Below are positions 25,725-35,475 of a DNA stretch of 64,000 nt, piece by piece. The notes beneath the pieces were generated by a model. It did not search any database. It was not told the DNA's origin and saw only the letters and a program-made list of their open reading frames with translations. Every line of letters begins with the position of its first letter. Position 1 is the stretch's first letter. Source of the stretch: Pedobacter sp. HDW13 (GTDB lineage Bacteria; Bacteroidota; Bacteroidia; Sphingobacteriales; Sphingobacteriaceae); the NCBI RefSeq assembly GCF_011303555.1, contig NZ_CP049868.1, positions 5,022,001 to 5,086,000 of the forward strand. Direction: 5' to 3'. A program made the position numbers and the translations under genes.

Positions 25725-26928
25725 AACTATACACCTGCTGTTGTGGATTCTGGCTGCTTATCTGTCATTTAATTGCCTCTACCTGGCATTTTTTGCATTC
25801 GCAGGGCTTTTTCCTTTGCCGGGCACACAAAAACATGCTACTGACTATAAAAAAATAGCAGTGCTGTTTCCAACCTATCATGCCGATGAGGTAATAATAG
25901 AAAGCGCCAGGGCAGCACTTGCACATGATTATGAAGGGGAATTTGAAATTGTAGCGATAGCCGACGGATTAATGCCCGAAACGATTGAGCAGCTCAAAGC
26001 AATGGGAGTTGAGGTAATTGAGGTGTTTTTTGAGAAAAGCACCAAAGGTAAAGCCCTGCTGTATGCCATTGAAAAGCTTAAAAACCGCGGATTTGATATC
26101 GCTGTAGTGCTTGATGTTGATAATTTAATGGGGCCAGCATGCTTGCAGGCTATAAATAGTTCGTTTCATCAAGGGGCTAAAGTTGTTCAGTTGCACCGTA
26201 CAGCGAAAAACCTAAATACCAGTTTTGCTTTTCTGGATGCCTGCAACGAAGAGGTGAATAATCACATATATCGAAAGGGCCAAGCAGTGCTGGGACTTTC
26301 ACCTGCGCTTATCGGATCGGGAATGGCCTTTGATTACAGCTATTTTTATACGCTTTTAAAAAATGTAGGTGATACCGTTGGTGAAGATAAAAAAATGGAC
26401 TTCCTTATTGCCAGCGACAAGGTAAAAGTTAGCTATTTGAATGATATTTTTGTTTACGACGAAAAAGTGAGCAGTGCCAGTGTATTTACCACCCAAAGAA
26501 CCAGGTGGATTGCTTCGCAGATTGAGTTTTTGCGAACATATACCATGGTAGGTATTAGGGAGCTGTTTAAAGGCAATGTAGAATTCTTTAATAAAACGGT
26601 ACAAACTATGTTAATGCCACGCATATTATTGCTGGGATTATTGTTTATCATGGCGTTTCAATCTTTTTTTAACCCTTTGGGGCCGGGAAAAGGATTATGG
26701 CTAACTTTATTCATGAGTATATGCTTAACCCTGCTGATTTCAGTCCCGGGACGTTTTTACAGGGATAAGAGGCTTTATCTTGCCATCTGGCAGATACCAA
26801 GGGCAATGATTGGAATGGTTATCGCGCTGATTAGCATCGGTAAGGTTAAAAAATCAAATTTAGCTACGCCTCATCAAAATACAGGTACAGGGGAAATAAA
26901 ACTTAAGCTATGCCGATATTATTACTGA
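25708..26928 (+). CDS. membrane family-2 glycosyltransferase
   Basis: A protein of 406 residues. One N-terminal TM helix is followed by a GT-A domain (VLFPTYHADEVIIESARAAL, VVLDVDNLMGP, and the acceptor-site region QRTRWIASQIEFLR), and at least two C-terminal TM helices (about 305-355). This is the layout of processive or membrane-bound GT2 enzymes. Q-x-x-R-W is the signature of synthase-like members. It translates an overlap with the polymerase gene and in turn overlaps a 27-residue ORF by 19 bp. Confidence 0.87.
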   Translation: MELIYKTIHLLLWILAAYLSFNCLYLAFFAFAGLFPLPGTQKHATDYKKIAVLFPTYHADEVIIESARAALAHDYEGEFEIVAIADGLMPETIEQLKAMGVEVIEVFFEKSTKGKALLYAIEKLKNRGFDIAVVLDVDNLMGPACLQAINSSFHQGAKVVQLHRTAKNLNTSFAFLDACNEEVNNHIYRKGQAVLGLSPALIGSGMAFDYSYFYTLLKNVGDTVGEDKKMDFLIASDKVKVSYLNDIFVYDEKVSSASVFTTQRTRWIASQIEFLRTYTMVGIRELFKGNVEFFNKTVQTMLMPRILLLGLLFIMAFQSFFNPLGPGKGLWLTLFMSICLTLLISVPGRFYRDKRLYLAIWQIPRAMIGMVIALISIGKVKKSNLATPHQNTGTGEIKLKLCRYYY

Positions 26929-26993
26929 TTATTACCGGTGCAATTGCTGGCATTTTCGGATTTATTAAAGGAATAAAAACACCAAAACCATAA
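26910..26993 (+). CDS. 27-residue single-helix membrane peptide (candidate)
   Basis: The frame reads MPILLLIITGAIAGIFGFIK and seven further residues ending in KTPKP. It is one hydrophobic helix with a basic C-terminal tail, which would sit N-out/C-in or the reverse in the inner membrane. It starts inside the last codons of the GT2 gene and stops 4 bp before the next ATG, filling the space between the two genes exactly, as translationally coupled genes do. Nothing is known of its function. It could stabilise the membrane glycosyltransferase. Being so short, it could also be chance. Confidence 0.5.
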   Translation: MPILLLIITGAIAGIFGFIKGIKTPKP

Positions 26994-26997
26994 TTCA

Positions 26998-28221
26998 ATG
27001 GCTATTTTAAATAACAGGGACATTATCATTGTGGGGCAACAACCCTGGGATATTCCCATTGGTAGCAATTGTAAGGATTTGGCGCTCGAGTTTAGTAAAA
27101 ACAACCGCGTATTATATGTTAATGCACCATTAGATCGAAAAACGAGCTTGTTGCAGCGCAATACAGAAGGCGTAAAAAAAAGACTACGTGTTATTGCCGG
27201 CAGGGAAGAAGCTTTAACTGAAGTATCAGCCAATCTGTGGATTTATAATCCCCAGGTTATCATAGAATCAGTAAACTGGATCAGGTTCAAAGGCCTGTTC
27301 AGATGGTTAAATAAAATCAACAATGCCCGGTTTGCCAAATCAATCCGCGATGCTGCTGAACACTTGGGCCTTAAAAATTTCGTCCTGTTTAACGATAACG
27401 ATATTTTTCGAAGCTTTCATTTAAAAGAGCTTTTGAAGCCTGCTGTAAGCGTTTATTATTCAAGAGATAATGTTGTAGCCACACCGTACTGGATGCGGCA
27501 TGGTACTTACATGGAACCCGAATTGATTGCAAAAAGTGACCTTTGCGTAGCCAATTCGGTTTATCTGGCAAGCTATTGCAGAAAATATAATCCGAATTCT
27601 TTTTACGTTGGGCAGGGTTGCGATTTGGCGCTTTTCAGTAATGGCGAGGCACTCGAGATACCCTCAGATCTTTCTGCTATCAAAAAGCCGGTTTTAGGCT
27701 ATGTTGGGGCATTGTTATCGATAAGGCTAGATGAAAAGATACTACTGCATTTGGCAAAAGAAAGGCCTGACTGGAATATGGTATTGGTAGGGCCACAGGA
27801 TGAAGATTTTAGTAGGAGCGAGCTCCATAAGCTAAGCAATGTGTTTTTTCTGGGACCTAAAAAGCCCGAAACGCTGGCTGCATATATCAAGGGCTTCGAT
27901 GTTTGCCTCAACCCTCAGGTAATCAATCCGCTTACCATCGGTAATTACCCACGTAAAATTGATGAGTATCTGGCCATGGGTAAACCTACATTGGCTACCA
28001 GAACTGAAGCGATGGATATCTTTGCTGATCATGTTTACCTGGCATCGACGAAGGATGAATACCTGCAGCTAGCCGAAAAAGCGTTAGCGGAGGATAGTCC
28101 GGCACTGGAGCGCGAGCGGATTAACTTTGCCGGCACGCATACCTGGGAGGCCAATGCCAGGGATATCTATAAGGCCATAAATGCTGTTGAAGGTGGTTTG
28201 CTGAAATCCAGAGATGCATAA
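26998..28221 (+). CDS. glycosyltransferase (GT-B, TuaH-like)
   Basis: A protein of 407 residues. The first half opens with IIIVGQQPWDIPIGSNCKDL, a sequence type seen in the TuaH-like family of exopolysaccharide and teichuronic acid loci. The second half shows the GT-B donor site: VLGYVGALLSIRLDEKIL, LVGPQDEDFSRS, VFFLGPKKPETLAAYIKG and YPRKIDEYLAMGKPTLATR. No membrane helix is present. It is part of the same transcript as the preceding genes. Confidence 0.85.
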   Translation: MAILNNRDIIIVGQQPWDIPIGSNCKDLALEFSKNNRVLYVNAPLDRKTSLLQRNTEGVKKRLRVIAGREEALTEVSANLWIYNPQVIIESVNWIRFKGLFRWLNKINNARFAKSIRDAAEHLGLKNFVLFNDNDIFRSFHLKELLKPAVSVYYSRDNVVATPYWMRHGTYMEPELIAKSDLCVANSVYLASYCRKYNPNSFYVGQGCDLALFSNGEALEIPSDLSAIKKPVLGYVGALLSIRLDEKILLHLAKERPDWNMVLVGPQDEDFSRSELHKLSNVFFLGPKKPETLAAYIKGFDVCLNPQVINPLTIGNYPRKIDEYLAMGKPTLATRTEAMDIFADHVYLASTKDEYLQLAEKALAEDSPALERERINFAGTHTWEANARDIYKAINAVEGGLLKSRDA

Positions 28222-28272
28222 TATTGAATCTGCTCACATTGTTCATTAAAATTTTAAATATTTACGTCAGAT

Positions 28273-29199
28273 ATGCCATTGACCTCAATTATCACCGTTA
28301 ATTTCCATCAAATGGCAGTAACTATTGCTTTACTGCAGTCTATCAGCAGGTCATACCATGCAGCAAATGTTGAAGTTATACTGGTGGATAATGGTGCAGA
28401 TCAAGATCAGTCGGATATATTTACACCCTATTTTAAAAATATCCAATACATCCGTTCGGTAGAAAACCTCGGTTTCGCAGGCGGAAATAACCTGGGGATC
28501 AGGCAAGCCAAGGGTGATTATATCCTGCTGTTGAACAATGATACCGAAATACCGGCAGGTTGTCTGGAAACGATGCAAACCGAACTGGAGGCCAATGAGA
28601 AAATAGGACTGCTATCGCCCTTATTGCTTTATTTCGATCAGCAGGATTTGGTTCAGTACGCTGGTTTTACGCCCTTAAATTATGTCACAGGAAGAAATGC
28701 CTATATTGGCCAGTTTGAACGTAACCATGGGCAGTTCGGTCAAAGCTATAGCACGGCGTTTTGCCATGGGGCAGCTGTGATGTGCCGCAGAGAAGATCTG
28801 TTGAATGCCGGGTTAATGGATGAAAATTATTTTCTCTATTATGAAGAACTCGACTGGTGCGAGAAATTCAAACGGATAGACAAAGAGATCTGGTTTACCG
28901 GAAAAACCCATGTTTACCATAAGGAATCTGTTAGTGTGGGAAAGGAAAGCCCACTTAAGGTATATTTTATGACCAGGAACAGGATGCTGTTTATCAGAAA
29001 AAATACGGGCTGGATTACTACTTTGCTGTTCTCAATGTATTTTTGTCTTATCGCCTGTCCAAAAGCAGTGTTGGCTTATCTTGCCAGGGGGAGGTGGGAT
29101 TTAGCGAAACAGGTGCTCAGTGGGCTTTGGTGGAATTTTACACATAAAAAGCATAGCAAAAACCTGGGACTGGCATTACCCGGTAAAAGCTCATCTTAA
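28273..29199 (+). CDS. family-2 glycosyltransferase (rhamnosyltransferase-like)
   Basis: A protein of 308 residues. The GT-A core is SIITVNFHQMAVTIALLQSI, VILVDNGADQD, NLGFAGGNNLGIRQAKGDYI and LLLNNDTEIPAG. The C-terminal part has YYEELDWCEKFKRIDKEIWF and a short membrane-associated segment. The NLGFAGGNN type is usual among rhamnosyl- and related transferases, but the sugar cannot be read from it. It ends the first block of rightward genes and overlaps the oppositely transcribed next gene by 9 bp. Confidence 0.87.
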   Translation: MPLTSIITVNFHQMAVTIALLQSISRSYHAANVEVILVDNGADQDQSDIFTPYFKNIQYIRSVENLGFAGGNNLGIRQAKGDYILLLNNDTEIPAGCLETMQTELEANEKIGLLSPLLLYFDQQDLVQYAGFTPLNYVTGRNAYIGQFERNHGQFGQSYSTAFCHGAAVMCRREDLLNAGLMDENYFLYYEELDWCEKFKRIDKEIWFTGKTHVYHKESVSVGKESPLKVYFMTRNRMLFIRKNTGWITTLLFSMYFCLIACPKAVLAYLARGRWDLAKQVLSGLWWNFTHKKHSKNLGLALPGKSSS

Positions 29200-29940
29200 T
29201 CTTTTCAGGCTGGCAGAAACAGCATATCTCCCAAGTAGGATTGCCGATCTGAGAAAACCTATGCCTTCGCTTTCCCTGAATATTTTCCAGGTATAACCAA
29301 TTGCTTTGAGTTTGTTCGATGAAACCGAATTTTGTCTTACCCGGTAATAGGCGAGAGGTTGGTTAATGCCATAGCCCTGACCACACTGTTTTAGCAGTTT
29401 GAGTAAAAAGATCCAGTCTTCGTGGCCTGCCCGGCTAAACTTTAAGTCGCCAATAGCACTTTTTAACATCATAGAAGTCGAAAATATAACCACATTGTGC
29501 GCGAGCAACGCGTTATAATCTACCGTATGGGGAACCGGAACCTGACCTGAAATTACTTTACCCTGTTCGTTAATGCGCTTGTAGGCACAGAATGTAAGGG
29601 GCAGGAGTTCCTTTTCCATGTAGCTTACCTGACGACTAAGTTTATCTTTAAGCCAGATATCATCACTATCCAAAAACGTAATGTATTTGCCTTTCGCTTC
29701 TGCCATACCTATATTTCGTGCATTCGAAACTCCTCCGTTCTCTTTTAGGGCTATCAGCCGGATACCATTGTGCCTGTTGGCAAACGCTTCAACGATCTGG
29801 CAGGTATCATCACTTGAGCGGTCATCTACAACAATTAATTCCCAGTTAGTATAGCTCTGCGAAATTACTGCATCGAGTGTTTCCGTTATAAAGGCAGCTG
29901 AATTATAGCAGGGGGTAACAATTGATACAAGTGGCTCCAA
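29191..29940 (-). CDS. family-2 glycosyltransferase on the opposite strand
   Basis: A protein of 249 residues. SIVTPCYNSAAFITETLDAV, LIVVDDRSSDDTCQI and YITFLDSDDIWLKDKL define a GT-A enzyme. The C-terminal part HEDWIFLLKLLKQ is usual. The conserved core starts at residue 5, and the only in-frame start is TTG at 29940. The gene is transcribed against the rest of the locus and converges with the preceding transferase with a 9-bp tail overlap, while its start is 110 bp from the flippase gene. It must therefore have its own promoter, perhaps shared in that gap. Confidence 0.83.
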   Translation of the reverse strand: MEPLVSIVTPCYNSAAFITETLDAVISQSYTNWELIVVDDRSSDDTCQIVEAFANRHNGIRLIALKENGGVSNARNIGMAEAKGKYITFLDSDDIWLKDKLSRQVSYMEKELLPLTFCAYKRINEQGKVISGQVPVPHTVDYNALLAHNVVIFSTSMMLKSAIGDLKFSRAGHEDWIFLLKLLKQCGQGYGINQPLAYYRVRQNSVSSNKLKAIGYTWKIFRESEGIGFLRSAILLGRYAVSASLKRLR

Positions 29941-30050
29941 TCTCTTTAGGTTATGTCTTTTCGTTTGACAAAATAGCTAAAATTTTGTGATAATGCGTTT
30001 GGGCACCGATGATATTCAAATAAAACCATTACTTTAGGGCTGCTATTGAT

Positions 30051-31577
30051 ATGGATAGAAGACGTTTTGTTGTTAACCTGGTCTCCAATTTTTTTAGTGC
30101 ACTTTCGGGTGTAGGGATTTCCTTCTTTCTTACGCCTTATATCGTGGCACACCTGGGTAAAGAGGCTTATGGTTTCTTCCCGCTCTCCAATAACTTTGTG
30201 ATGTACGCTGGGATTATCACCACTGCCTTAAACTCCATGTCGAGCCGGTATATCACCATCAGCCTCGAGAAAAAAGATATCAAAGAAGTGAATGTTTATT
30301 TCAATTCCATCTTGTTTGGCAACATGCTGATATCGCTCGGTTTCATTATATTGAGCGCGTTATTTTGTCTGTTTATTAACAATATACTCGATATTCCGCC
30401 TGGCCTTTTTGATGATGTGCGCTTACTGTTTGTATTTATTTTCTTCAGCCTGGTGATTAATGTCTCTTCAGCTGTTTTTTCGGTTGCGGCATTTGCCGTC
30501 AACAGATTCGATAAGCTTGCCTATATCAATATTATATCCAACGTGGTGAAACTTGGCGCAGTTGCATTCCTGTTTTATCTTTTTAAGCCTAAAATTTATT
30601 TTCTGGGACTGGTAACGGTGTTAACAGCAATTTACATGTGTTTTGCAAATTACAGGCTTACCAAAAGGCTTCTCCCTGAAGTGGTGATTGACAGATCATT
30701 TTTCTCGTGGGGTGCACTTTCGCTGATTGCAGGTTTCGGCATGTGGAATTCTATAATTGCCTTGTCGAACGTAATCAATACCCAATTAGATTTATTAATT
30801 GCAAACCACTTTTTTGGTGCTTCAGGTATGGGGTTTCTTTCGTTAACCAAGTTTATACCCAATGCAATTTATATCCTGCTGGGAATTGTTGTGCCCATAT
30901 TTCTACCCGAAATGCTAAAAGCCTATGCTCAGGAAGATATGGGGAAACTAAAAAGTACACTTAACTTGTCGTTTAAGGCTATTTTTATAGTTGTACTATT
31001 GCCCCTGGCTGTGTTTTTTGTTTATGGCGGCGACTTTTTTAGGCTATGGCTGCCTACCCAGGATTCCAGTGCACTTCACCTGCTTTCAGTGATAACTTTG
31101 TTACCCTTCATTGTTCATGGCACGGTAGAAACGGTGCATCATGTTTTTATCATCACCAATAAACTGAGGATTGCATCCATCTGGGGCATTTTTATTGCCG
31201 TGCTGAATTTTGTACTGGTAATATTACTTTGTCTGTACAGCAACCTTGGTATATATGCCATTCCGGTTGCGGCAGCAATAAGCGGAGTGTTTAGTCACCT
31301 TACTTTCACGCCCATTTATGCCGCACATTGCCTGAAAGAGAAAAGGAGTTACTTTTTTTTTAAGATTGTGAGGGGATTAGCGGGCTTTACATTGCTGATT
31401 GCAATAACTTATGGTTGGAGAAGTATGGGTTTGATTACGGTTACATCGTGGCTTACCTTTATCCTGAATTGCCTGCTAATCGGGCTCATTTTGCTTGTAA
31501 TTACCTTGTTTATGCAGTTTGATCGGGCTACACTAGCAGAAGGTTATAAGAAGATCCTAAATAAAGTGAAGTTATGA
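30051..31577 (+). CDS. polysaccharide flippase (MATE/MVF, Wzx-like)
   Basis: A protein of 508 residues with about fourteen hydrophobic helices. The N-terminal motif NLVSNFFSALSGVGISFFLTPYI and the second-half repeat ANHFFGASGMGFLSLTKFIP are typical of the polysaccharide transporter branch of the MOP superfamily. It moves the lipid-linked repeat unit to the periplasmic face for the polymerase. Its stop overlaps the next ATG by 4 bp. With Wzy and the GumC-like protein, this makes a complete Wzx/Wzy-dependent set. Confidence 0.87.
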   Translation: MDRRRFVVNLVSNFFSALSGVGISFFLTPYIVAHLGKEAYGFFPLSNNFVMYAGIITTALNSMSSRYITISLEKKDIKEVNVYFNSILFGNMLISLGFIILSALFCLFINNILDIPPGLFDDVRLLFVFIFFSLVINVSSAVFSVAAFAVNRFDKLAYINIISNVVKLGAVAFLFYLFKPKIYFLGLVTVLTAIYMCFANYRLTKRLLPEVVIDRSFFSWGALSLIAGFGMWNSIIALSNVINTQLDLLIANHFFGASGMGFLSLTKFIPNAIYILLGIVVPIFLPEMLKAYAQEDMGKLKSTLNLSFKAIFIVVLLPLAVFFVYGGDFFRLWLPTQDSSALHLLSVITLLPFIVHGTVETVHHVFIITNKLRIASIWGIFIAVLNFVLVILLCLYSNLGIYAIPVAAAISGVFSHLTFTPIYAAHCLKEKRSYFFFKIVRGLAGFTLLIAITYGWRSMGLITVTSWLTFILNCLLIGLILLVITLFMQFDRATLAEGYKKILNKVKL

Positions 31578-32308
31578 TACCTAAAATAATCCACTACTGC
31601 TGGTTTGGTAAAGGAGAGAAGCCCGAGCTTGTGTCCAATTGTTTGGCATCGTGGAAAAAATACCTTCCCGATTATCGCATTGTAGAGTGGAATGAGGAGA
31701 ATTTTGATGTAAATAGTTACCAGTATAGTGCAGAGGCTTACCGCGAGCGTAAATTTGCTTTTGTTTCAGATATTTGTCGCTTATATGCCCTGAAAAATAT
31801 GGGGGGCATTTACTTCGATACAGATGTTGAGTTTTTAAAGCCGTTGGATGATAGTATGCTTGGCAATACAGCCTTTACAGGGTTTGAAGATAACCTTTTG
31901 CTTTCATCAGCAATTATGGGAAGCACGAAGGATAGCAGCTGGGTAAATGATTTATTGGCTTATTATGACAACAGGAGTTTTTATCTGCCAAATGGAAAGC
32001 CAGATACCATGCCGAATACCGAAAGCATAACAGCGTTTATGAAAGCAGAAAAGGGATTGCAGTTAAATAACACTTTTCAGCAGCTTGATGGTTATTGTAC
32101 TATTTATCCCAGTGAGTTTTTTAGTCCCAAAAGCTGGAAAACCCTGAAGCTAAAAATTACAGCAAATACCTATTGTATTCATCATTTTGCAGCCTCGTGG
32201 ATTTCCGGTTCGGATTATAGCCTAATCGGTAAACTATCCAACCGTCTGTTTGGGAAAAGGGTATCTGATTCGCTGTCCAAAATATATAGAAAGCTCCGGG
32301 GGCGCTGA
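31574..32308 (+). CDS. family-32 glycosyltransferase (capsular polysaccharide type)
   Basis: A protein of 244 residues. IPKIIHYCWFGKGEKPELV and the metal-binding D82-x-D84 in GGIYFDTDVEFLKPL are the marks of GT32 enzymes with a Gly-rich sugar-binding DXD motif, and AFVSDICRLYALKNMGG precedes it. It is cytoplasmic and probably adds one sugar to the repeat unit. Translation is coupled to the flippase through an ATGA overlap. Confidence 0.87.
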   Translation: MIPKIIHYCWFGKGEKPELVSNCLASWKKYLPDYRIVEWNEENFDVNSYQYSAEAYRERKFAFVSDICRLYALKNMGGIYFDTDVEFLKPLDDSMLGNTAFTGFEDNLLLSSAIMGSTKDSSWVNDLLAYYDNRSFYLPNGKPDTMPNTESITAFMKAEKGLQLNNTFQQLDGYCTIYPSEFFSPKSWKTLKLKITANTYCIHHFAASWISGSDYSLIGKLSNRLFGKRVSDSLSKIYRKLRGR

Positions 32309-32359
32309 AATCCCCAAAGGCTTGTTTTATTTCCTCAATCTATCCTTGCCAAAGCTGGT

Positions 32360-34624
32360 TTATTGGCTGTTTCTGATGGCAATTTCTTCACTGAGTTCTG
32401 TCATCACCTGGTTAAGCACATCGTTTACCTCAGCAATCATTTCGGCTAATTTAGGAGCAGAGGTATTACCCTCGTTCACTGCTTCAATTTCCCTTATAGT
32501 ACGCTGAAGTGGTGAAATGGCCAGATGATCGATGGTAGACTTGAGTTTGTGGGCCAGTTTAGATAACTGTTCATGGTCACCATCGGCGCTGGCCTGATTG
32601 AGTTGCTTTAAAGTATCGGGTATCTGCCCGCAAAACATTTCGATCATTTTGGTCACAAAATCCTCGCGTCCCTTACTAATTACACGTAGCCCGTCTAAGC
32701 TGTACAATGGTAAGTCAATATCAGGAGCAACAACAGGGTTTGCAGTTTTTTGAATCCAGTTATCGATCACGCCAATCAGCAGCTCTTCATTTATAGGTTT
32801 GGTAATGTAGTCGTCCATTCCGGCGGCCAAACATTTCTCCCTTTCACCTTCAATGGCCGAGGCGGTCAGTGCAATGATTATTCCGGTATAGCCACGCGCC
32901 CTTAGGGCTTTGGTTGTATCATAGCCATTAAGTACAGGCATCTGTATATCCATTAAAATGATATCATAGGGCTCTTCGTTCAGCATGTCAAGGGCTATTT
33001 CGCCATTTTCGGCAATCATTACCTGTGGACCATAGCCCAGTAAAACGGTGCTAGCCACCAGCCTGTTCATTTCGTTGTCATCTACAATCAGGATTTTACG
33101 TCCTGCAAATAAATCTTCATTGTGCGTTACCTTTGTTTCTGTAGGTACATCGGTGGTTTTACCCTTTTCGAGTTTGATAACAAAGGAAATTTCTGAGCCC
33201 TGACCTTTCTGGCTTTTTACATTGAAATAACCGCCCATTTGTGCAACCAGCTTTTGCGAAATGCTCATGCCCAAACCTGTGCCGCCGTATTTGCGTGTTA
33301 CAGATTCATATTCCTGACTAAAGTTATCGAACAATCGACTTAAAAATTCAGGATCCATTCCAATCCCGGTATCTTTCACCAAAACTTCAATTTCCTGGTA
33401 AGTGTCGCTATCTTCTCTTACAATCGCAGTTAACAGCACTGAACCTTTTTCGGTAAATTTAATGGCATTGGTCATTAAGTTCAATACCACCTGAGTTATC
33501 CGGTAAGGGTCGCCAATTAGTACCGACGATATTTCGATATCTATTGGCGCAAGGTAATTGATTTCCAGTCCGCGTTTTATAGCCTTGTGGGTAACCACCT
33601 GCATTACCTCACTAAATACCATTGGTAAGCTAAAACCAATGTGCTCCAGGTTGAGTTTTCCTGCATCAATTTTAGAGAGGTCTAAAATATCATCAATAAT
33701 GACTAAAAGGCTTTTTGAAGCCATTTGTACAGTTTGGATATAGTAATCCTGTTCTTCAGTTAGCGTGGTTTTAGAAAGCAGGTTGGCCATGCTGATAATG
33801 GCATTCATCGGGGTTCTGATTTCGTGGCTCATATTGGCCAGAAACATGGCCTTAATAGCGGCTGTGCGTTCTGCATCTTTTTTCGCCGTAATCAGTTCCT
33901 GCTCAAAACTTTTGTGCTCACTTACATCAAAACAGATGCTTGCCCAGCCAATATTTTCGTCCCTTTCGTTGTAATTTATAGCACGGCCAGCCAACCATAA
34001 CTTTTTATTGCCCTCTGCATCAATAAATACAATCTCATGTAATTCAGCATCTGTTTCTTCCAATTCCTCACCGGTATAATCCTTAGAGAAAAAATCGTTG
34101 CTAAAAAATACATCAGGCATTTGGTGGTGCATTCCGGCCAGATCATAGCCAGACATGGTACAGAACCGCTTATTGGCATACCTTATCCTGCCTTCAGAGT
34201 CCATCTCTATAAAACCAAAACCCATATTTCCGAGAATCCTGTCGAAATGGTGGATATTTGGCAATGATAGCGTATTTGCCGTGGTATTGTTTTTCCCATT
34301 TATCTCGCCAGCATCATTTTGGTTATAGCTTTCGCCAGCAAAAAATAACAGTTGCTGGCCTGCAGACTTTTCCCAGCTGCCTTTTATTTTACCTCCTGTG
34401 TGTCTGAGGCTGGTGAAGAGGGATTCGCCGATACGAGGTAGCCCCATGTCATTCGATCCCGGAAATTCAAAATAATCAAACAGGTTTCCATTCTGGCAAT
34501 CTGCGCAAATATCTTTCAGTTTGTCGCCAATATGTAGTATCTTCATATCGCTATCCACCAGGATAAAATAAGGGAAAAGCCTGCTCAATTGAGCGGGATC
34601 AAGGGATAAGGAAAAGCTGTTCAT
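32360..34624 (-). CDS. hybrid sensor histidine kinase (PAS-PAS-HisKA-HATPase-REC-HPt)
   Basis: A protein of 754 residues from the ATG at 34624 (a TTG one codon earlier is open too). The N-terminal domain begins with LFPYFILVDSDMKILHIGDK, which resembles the PAS-like HNOBA region found with haem-NO sensors. A second PAS follows (about 128-240). The kinase core has H at about 267 in NMSHEIRTPMN, N-box NLMTNAIKF and G-boxes DTGIGMD and GGTGLGMS. Receiver Asp is at about 559 (ILMDIQMPVLNG) and the HPt His at about 692 (LAHKLKST). All phosphorelay residues are present. It has no TM helix, so it is a cytoplasmic kinase. It lies on the opposite strand between the exopolysaccharide genes and the response regulator. 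A link to polymer control is an inference. Confidence 0.9.
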   Translation of the reverse strand: MNSFSLSLDPAQLSRLFPYFILVDSDMKILHIGDKLKDICADCQNGNLFDYFEFPGSNDMGLPRIGESLFTSLRHTGGKIKGSWEKSAGQQLLFFAGESYNQNDAGEINGKNNTTANTLSLPNIHHFDRILGNMGFGFIEMDSEGRIRYANKRFCTMSGYDLAGMHHQMPDVFFSNDFFSKDYTGEELEETDAELHEIVFIDAEGNKKLWLAGRAINYNERDENIGWASICFDVSEHKSFEQELITAKKDAERTAAIKAMFLANMSHEIRTPMNAIISMANLLSKTTLTEEQDYYIQTVQMASKSLLVIIDDILDLSKIDAGKLNLEHIGFSLPMVFSEVMQVVTHKAIKRGLEINYLAPIDIEISSVLIGDPYRITQVVLNLMTNAIKFTEKGSVLLTAIVREDSDTYQEIEVLVKDTGIGMDPEFLSRLFDNFSQEYESVTRKYGGTGLGMSISQKLVAQMGGYFNVKSQKGQGSEISFVIKLEKGKTTDVPTETKVTHNEDLFAGRKILIVDDNEMNRLVASTVLLGYGPQVMIAENGEIALDMLNEEPYDIILMDIQMPVLNGYDTTKALRARGYTGIIIALTASAIEGEREKCLAAGMDDYITKPINEELLIGVIDNWIQKTANPVVAPDIDLPLYSLDGLRVISKGREDFVTKMIEMFCGQIPDTLKQLNQASADGDHEQLSKLAHKLKSTIDHLAISPLQRTIREIEAVNEGNTSAPKLAEMIAEVNDVLNQVMTELSEEIAIRNSQ

Positions 34625-35070
34625 CAAGATAGATTTTATAACTGGCTAAATTTATAAAAAAATAATCCGCTAATACAGAACCCGAACGAATTTCGTATCC
34701 AAAAGCCCGATTCTTGTGGTTAATAACCCGGCTACGCCATGGTAAGGCTATCCGTACAGGAGTTAACTGCTTTCTGATACAGGAATTTTATTCGCTTTTA
34801 TAAAATATATTGCTCGTTCACAGCGTGTTATTTATTCTTTCAACGTTAGGGAAAATAATAGGGATTAATGTGATTTTTTTTTATAATTGTACAACGACAT
34901 TGATATCATCAAATACAGACTACTGTTATTTAAATTTCAGTTTTTAGTTTTGAATGTAAAACTGGCAATAGTGATAGTAGAGAAAACCGTTTTCGTCTAG
35001 AATTGTTTAACTACTTGTCTTTTCTAAACCGGTTTTATTGAAAATCAATCCGTTGCAATAAGTCCCTATC
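34625..35070. other. divergent gap between kinase and response regulator
   Basis: This is 446 bp with no supportable gene. It must contain the promoters of the leftward kinase and the rightward response-regulator operon. I find no -7/-33 pair good enough to name. Confidence 0.4.
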
Positions 35071-35475
35071 ATGACCCAAACCAACAACCCCAAAACTCGT
35101 TTACTCCTTGTTGAGGATGACGAGTTTATGCAAGCAATACTTGAGGAGATCCTCACAGCCAACTACCAGATAGATATAAGACCCGACGGATTGAGTGCAT
35201 TAACTTTTTTGCAAAGTGGAAATATTCCCGACCTGATTATATCCGACCTGAATACGCCGAATATGAATGGGCTGGAATTAATTGAACAGCTAAAAGTGAG
35301 TGATTTTTTTCATTCGCTACCGATTATGATCCTATCGGGTGAGGAAAGTTCCGATAAACGGATTAAGTGTCTTGATGCAGGGGCAGATGACTTTGTAATT
35401 AAGCCTTTTAATCCGGCTGAGCTTGAAGCGAGGATAAAAATGGTATTAAGACGCGCAGGTAAAAATCTTTCGTAA
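35071..35475 (+). CDS. single-domain response regulator
   Basis: A protein of 134 residues, one receiver domain. The acidic pocket is E15-D16-D17 (LLVEDDEF), the phosphoacceptor is D59 (LIISDLNTPNMNG), the Thr/Ser switch is S89 (MILSGEES) and the Lys is K111 (FVIKPFN). There is no output domain. The last base of its stop codon is the A of the next start, so the two products are made together. It probably takes phosphate from one of the two large kinases beside it and acts through the sugar transferase, which carries a broken receiver of its own. Confidence 0.9.
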   Translation: MTQTNNPKTRLLLVEDDEFMQAILEEILTANYQIDIRPDGLSALTFLQSGNIPDLIISDLNTPNMNGLELIEQLKVSDFFHSLPIMILSGEESSDKRIKCLDAGADDFVIKPFNPAELEARIKMVLRRAGKNLS

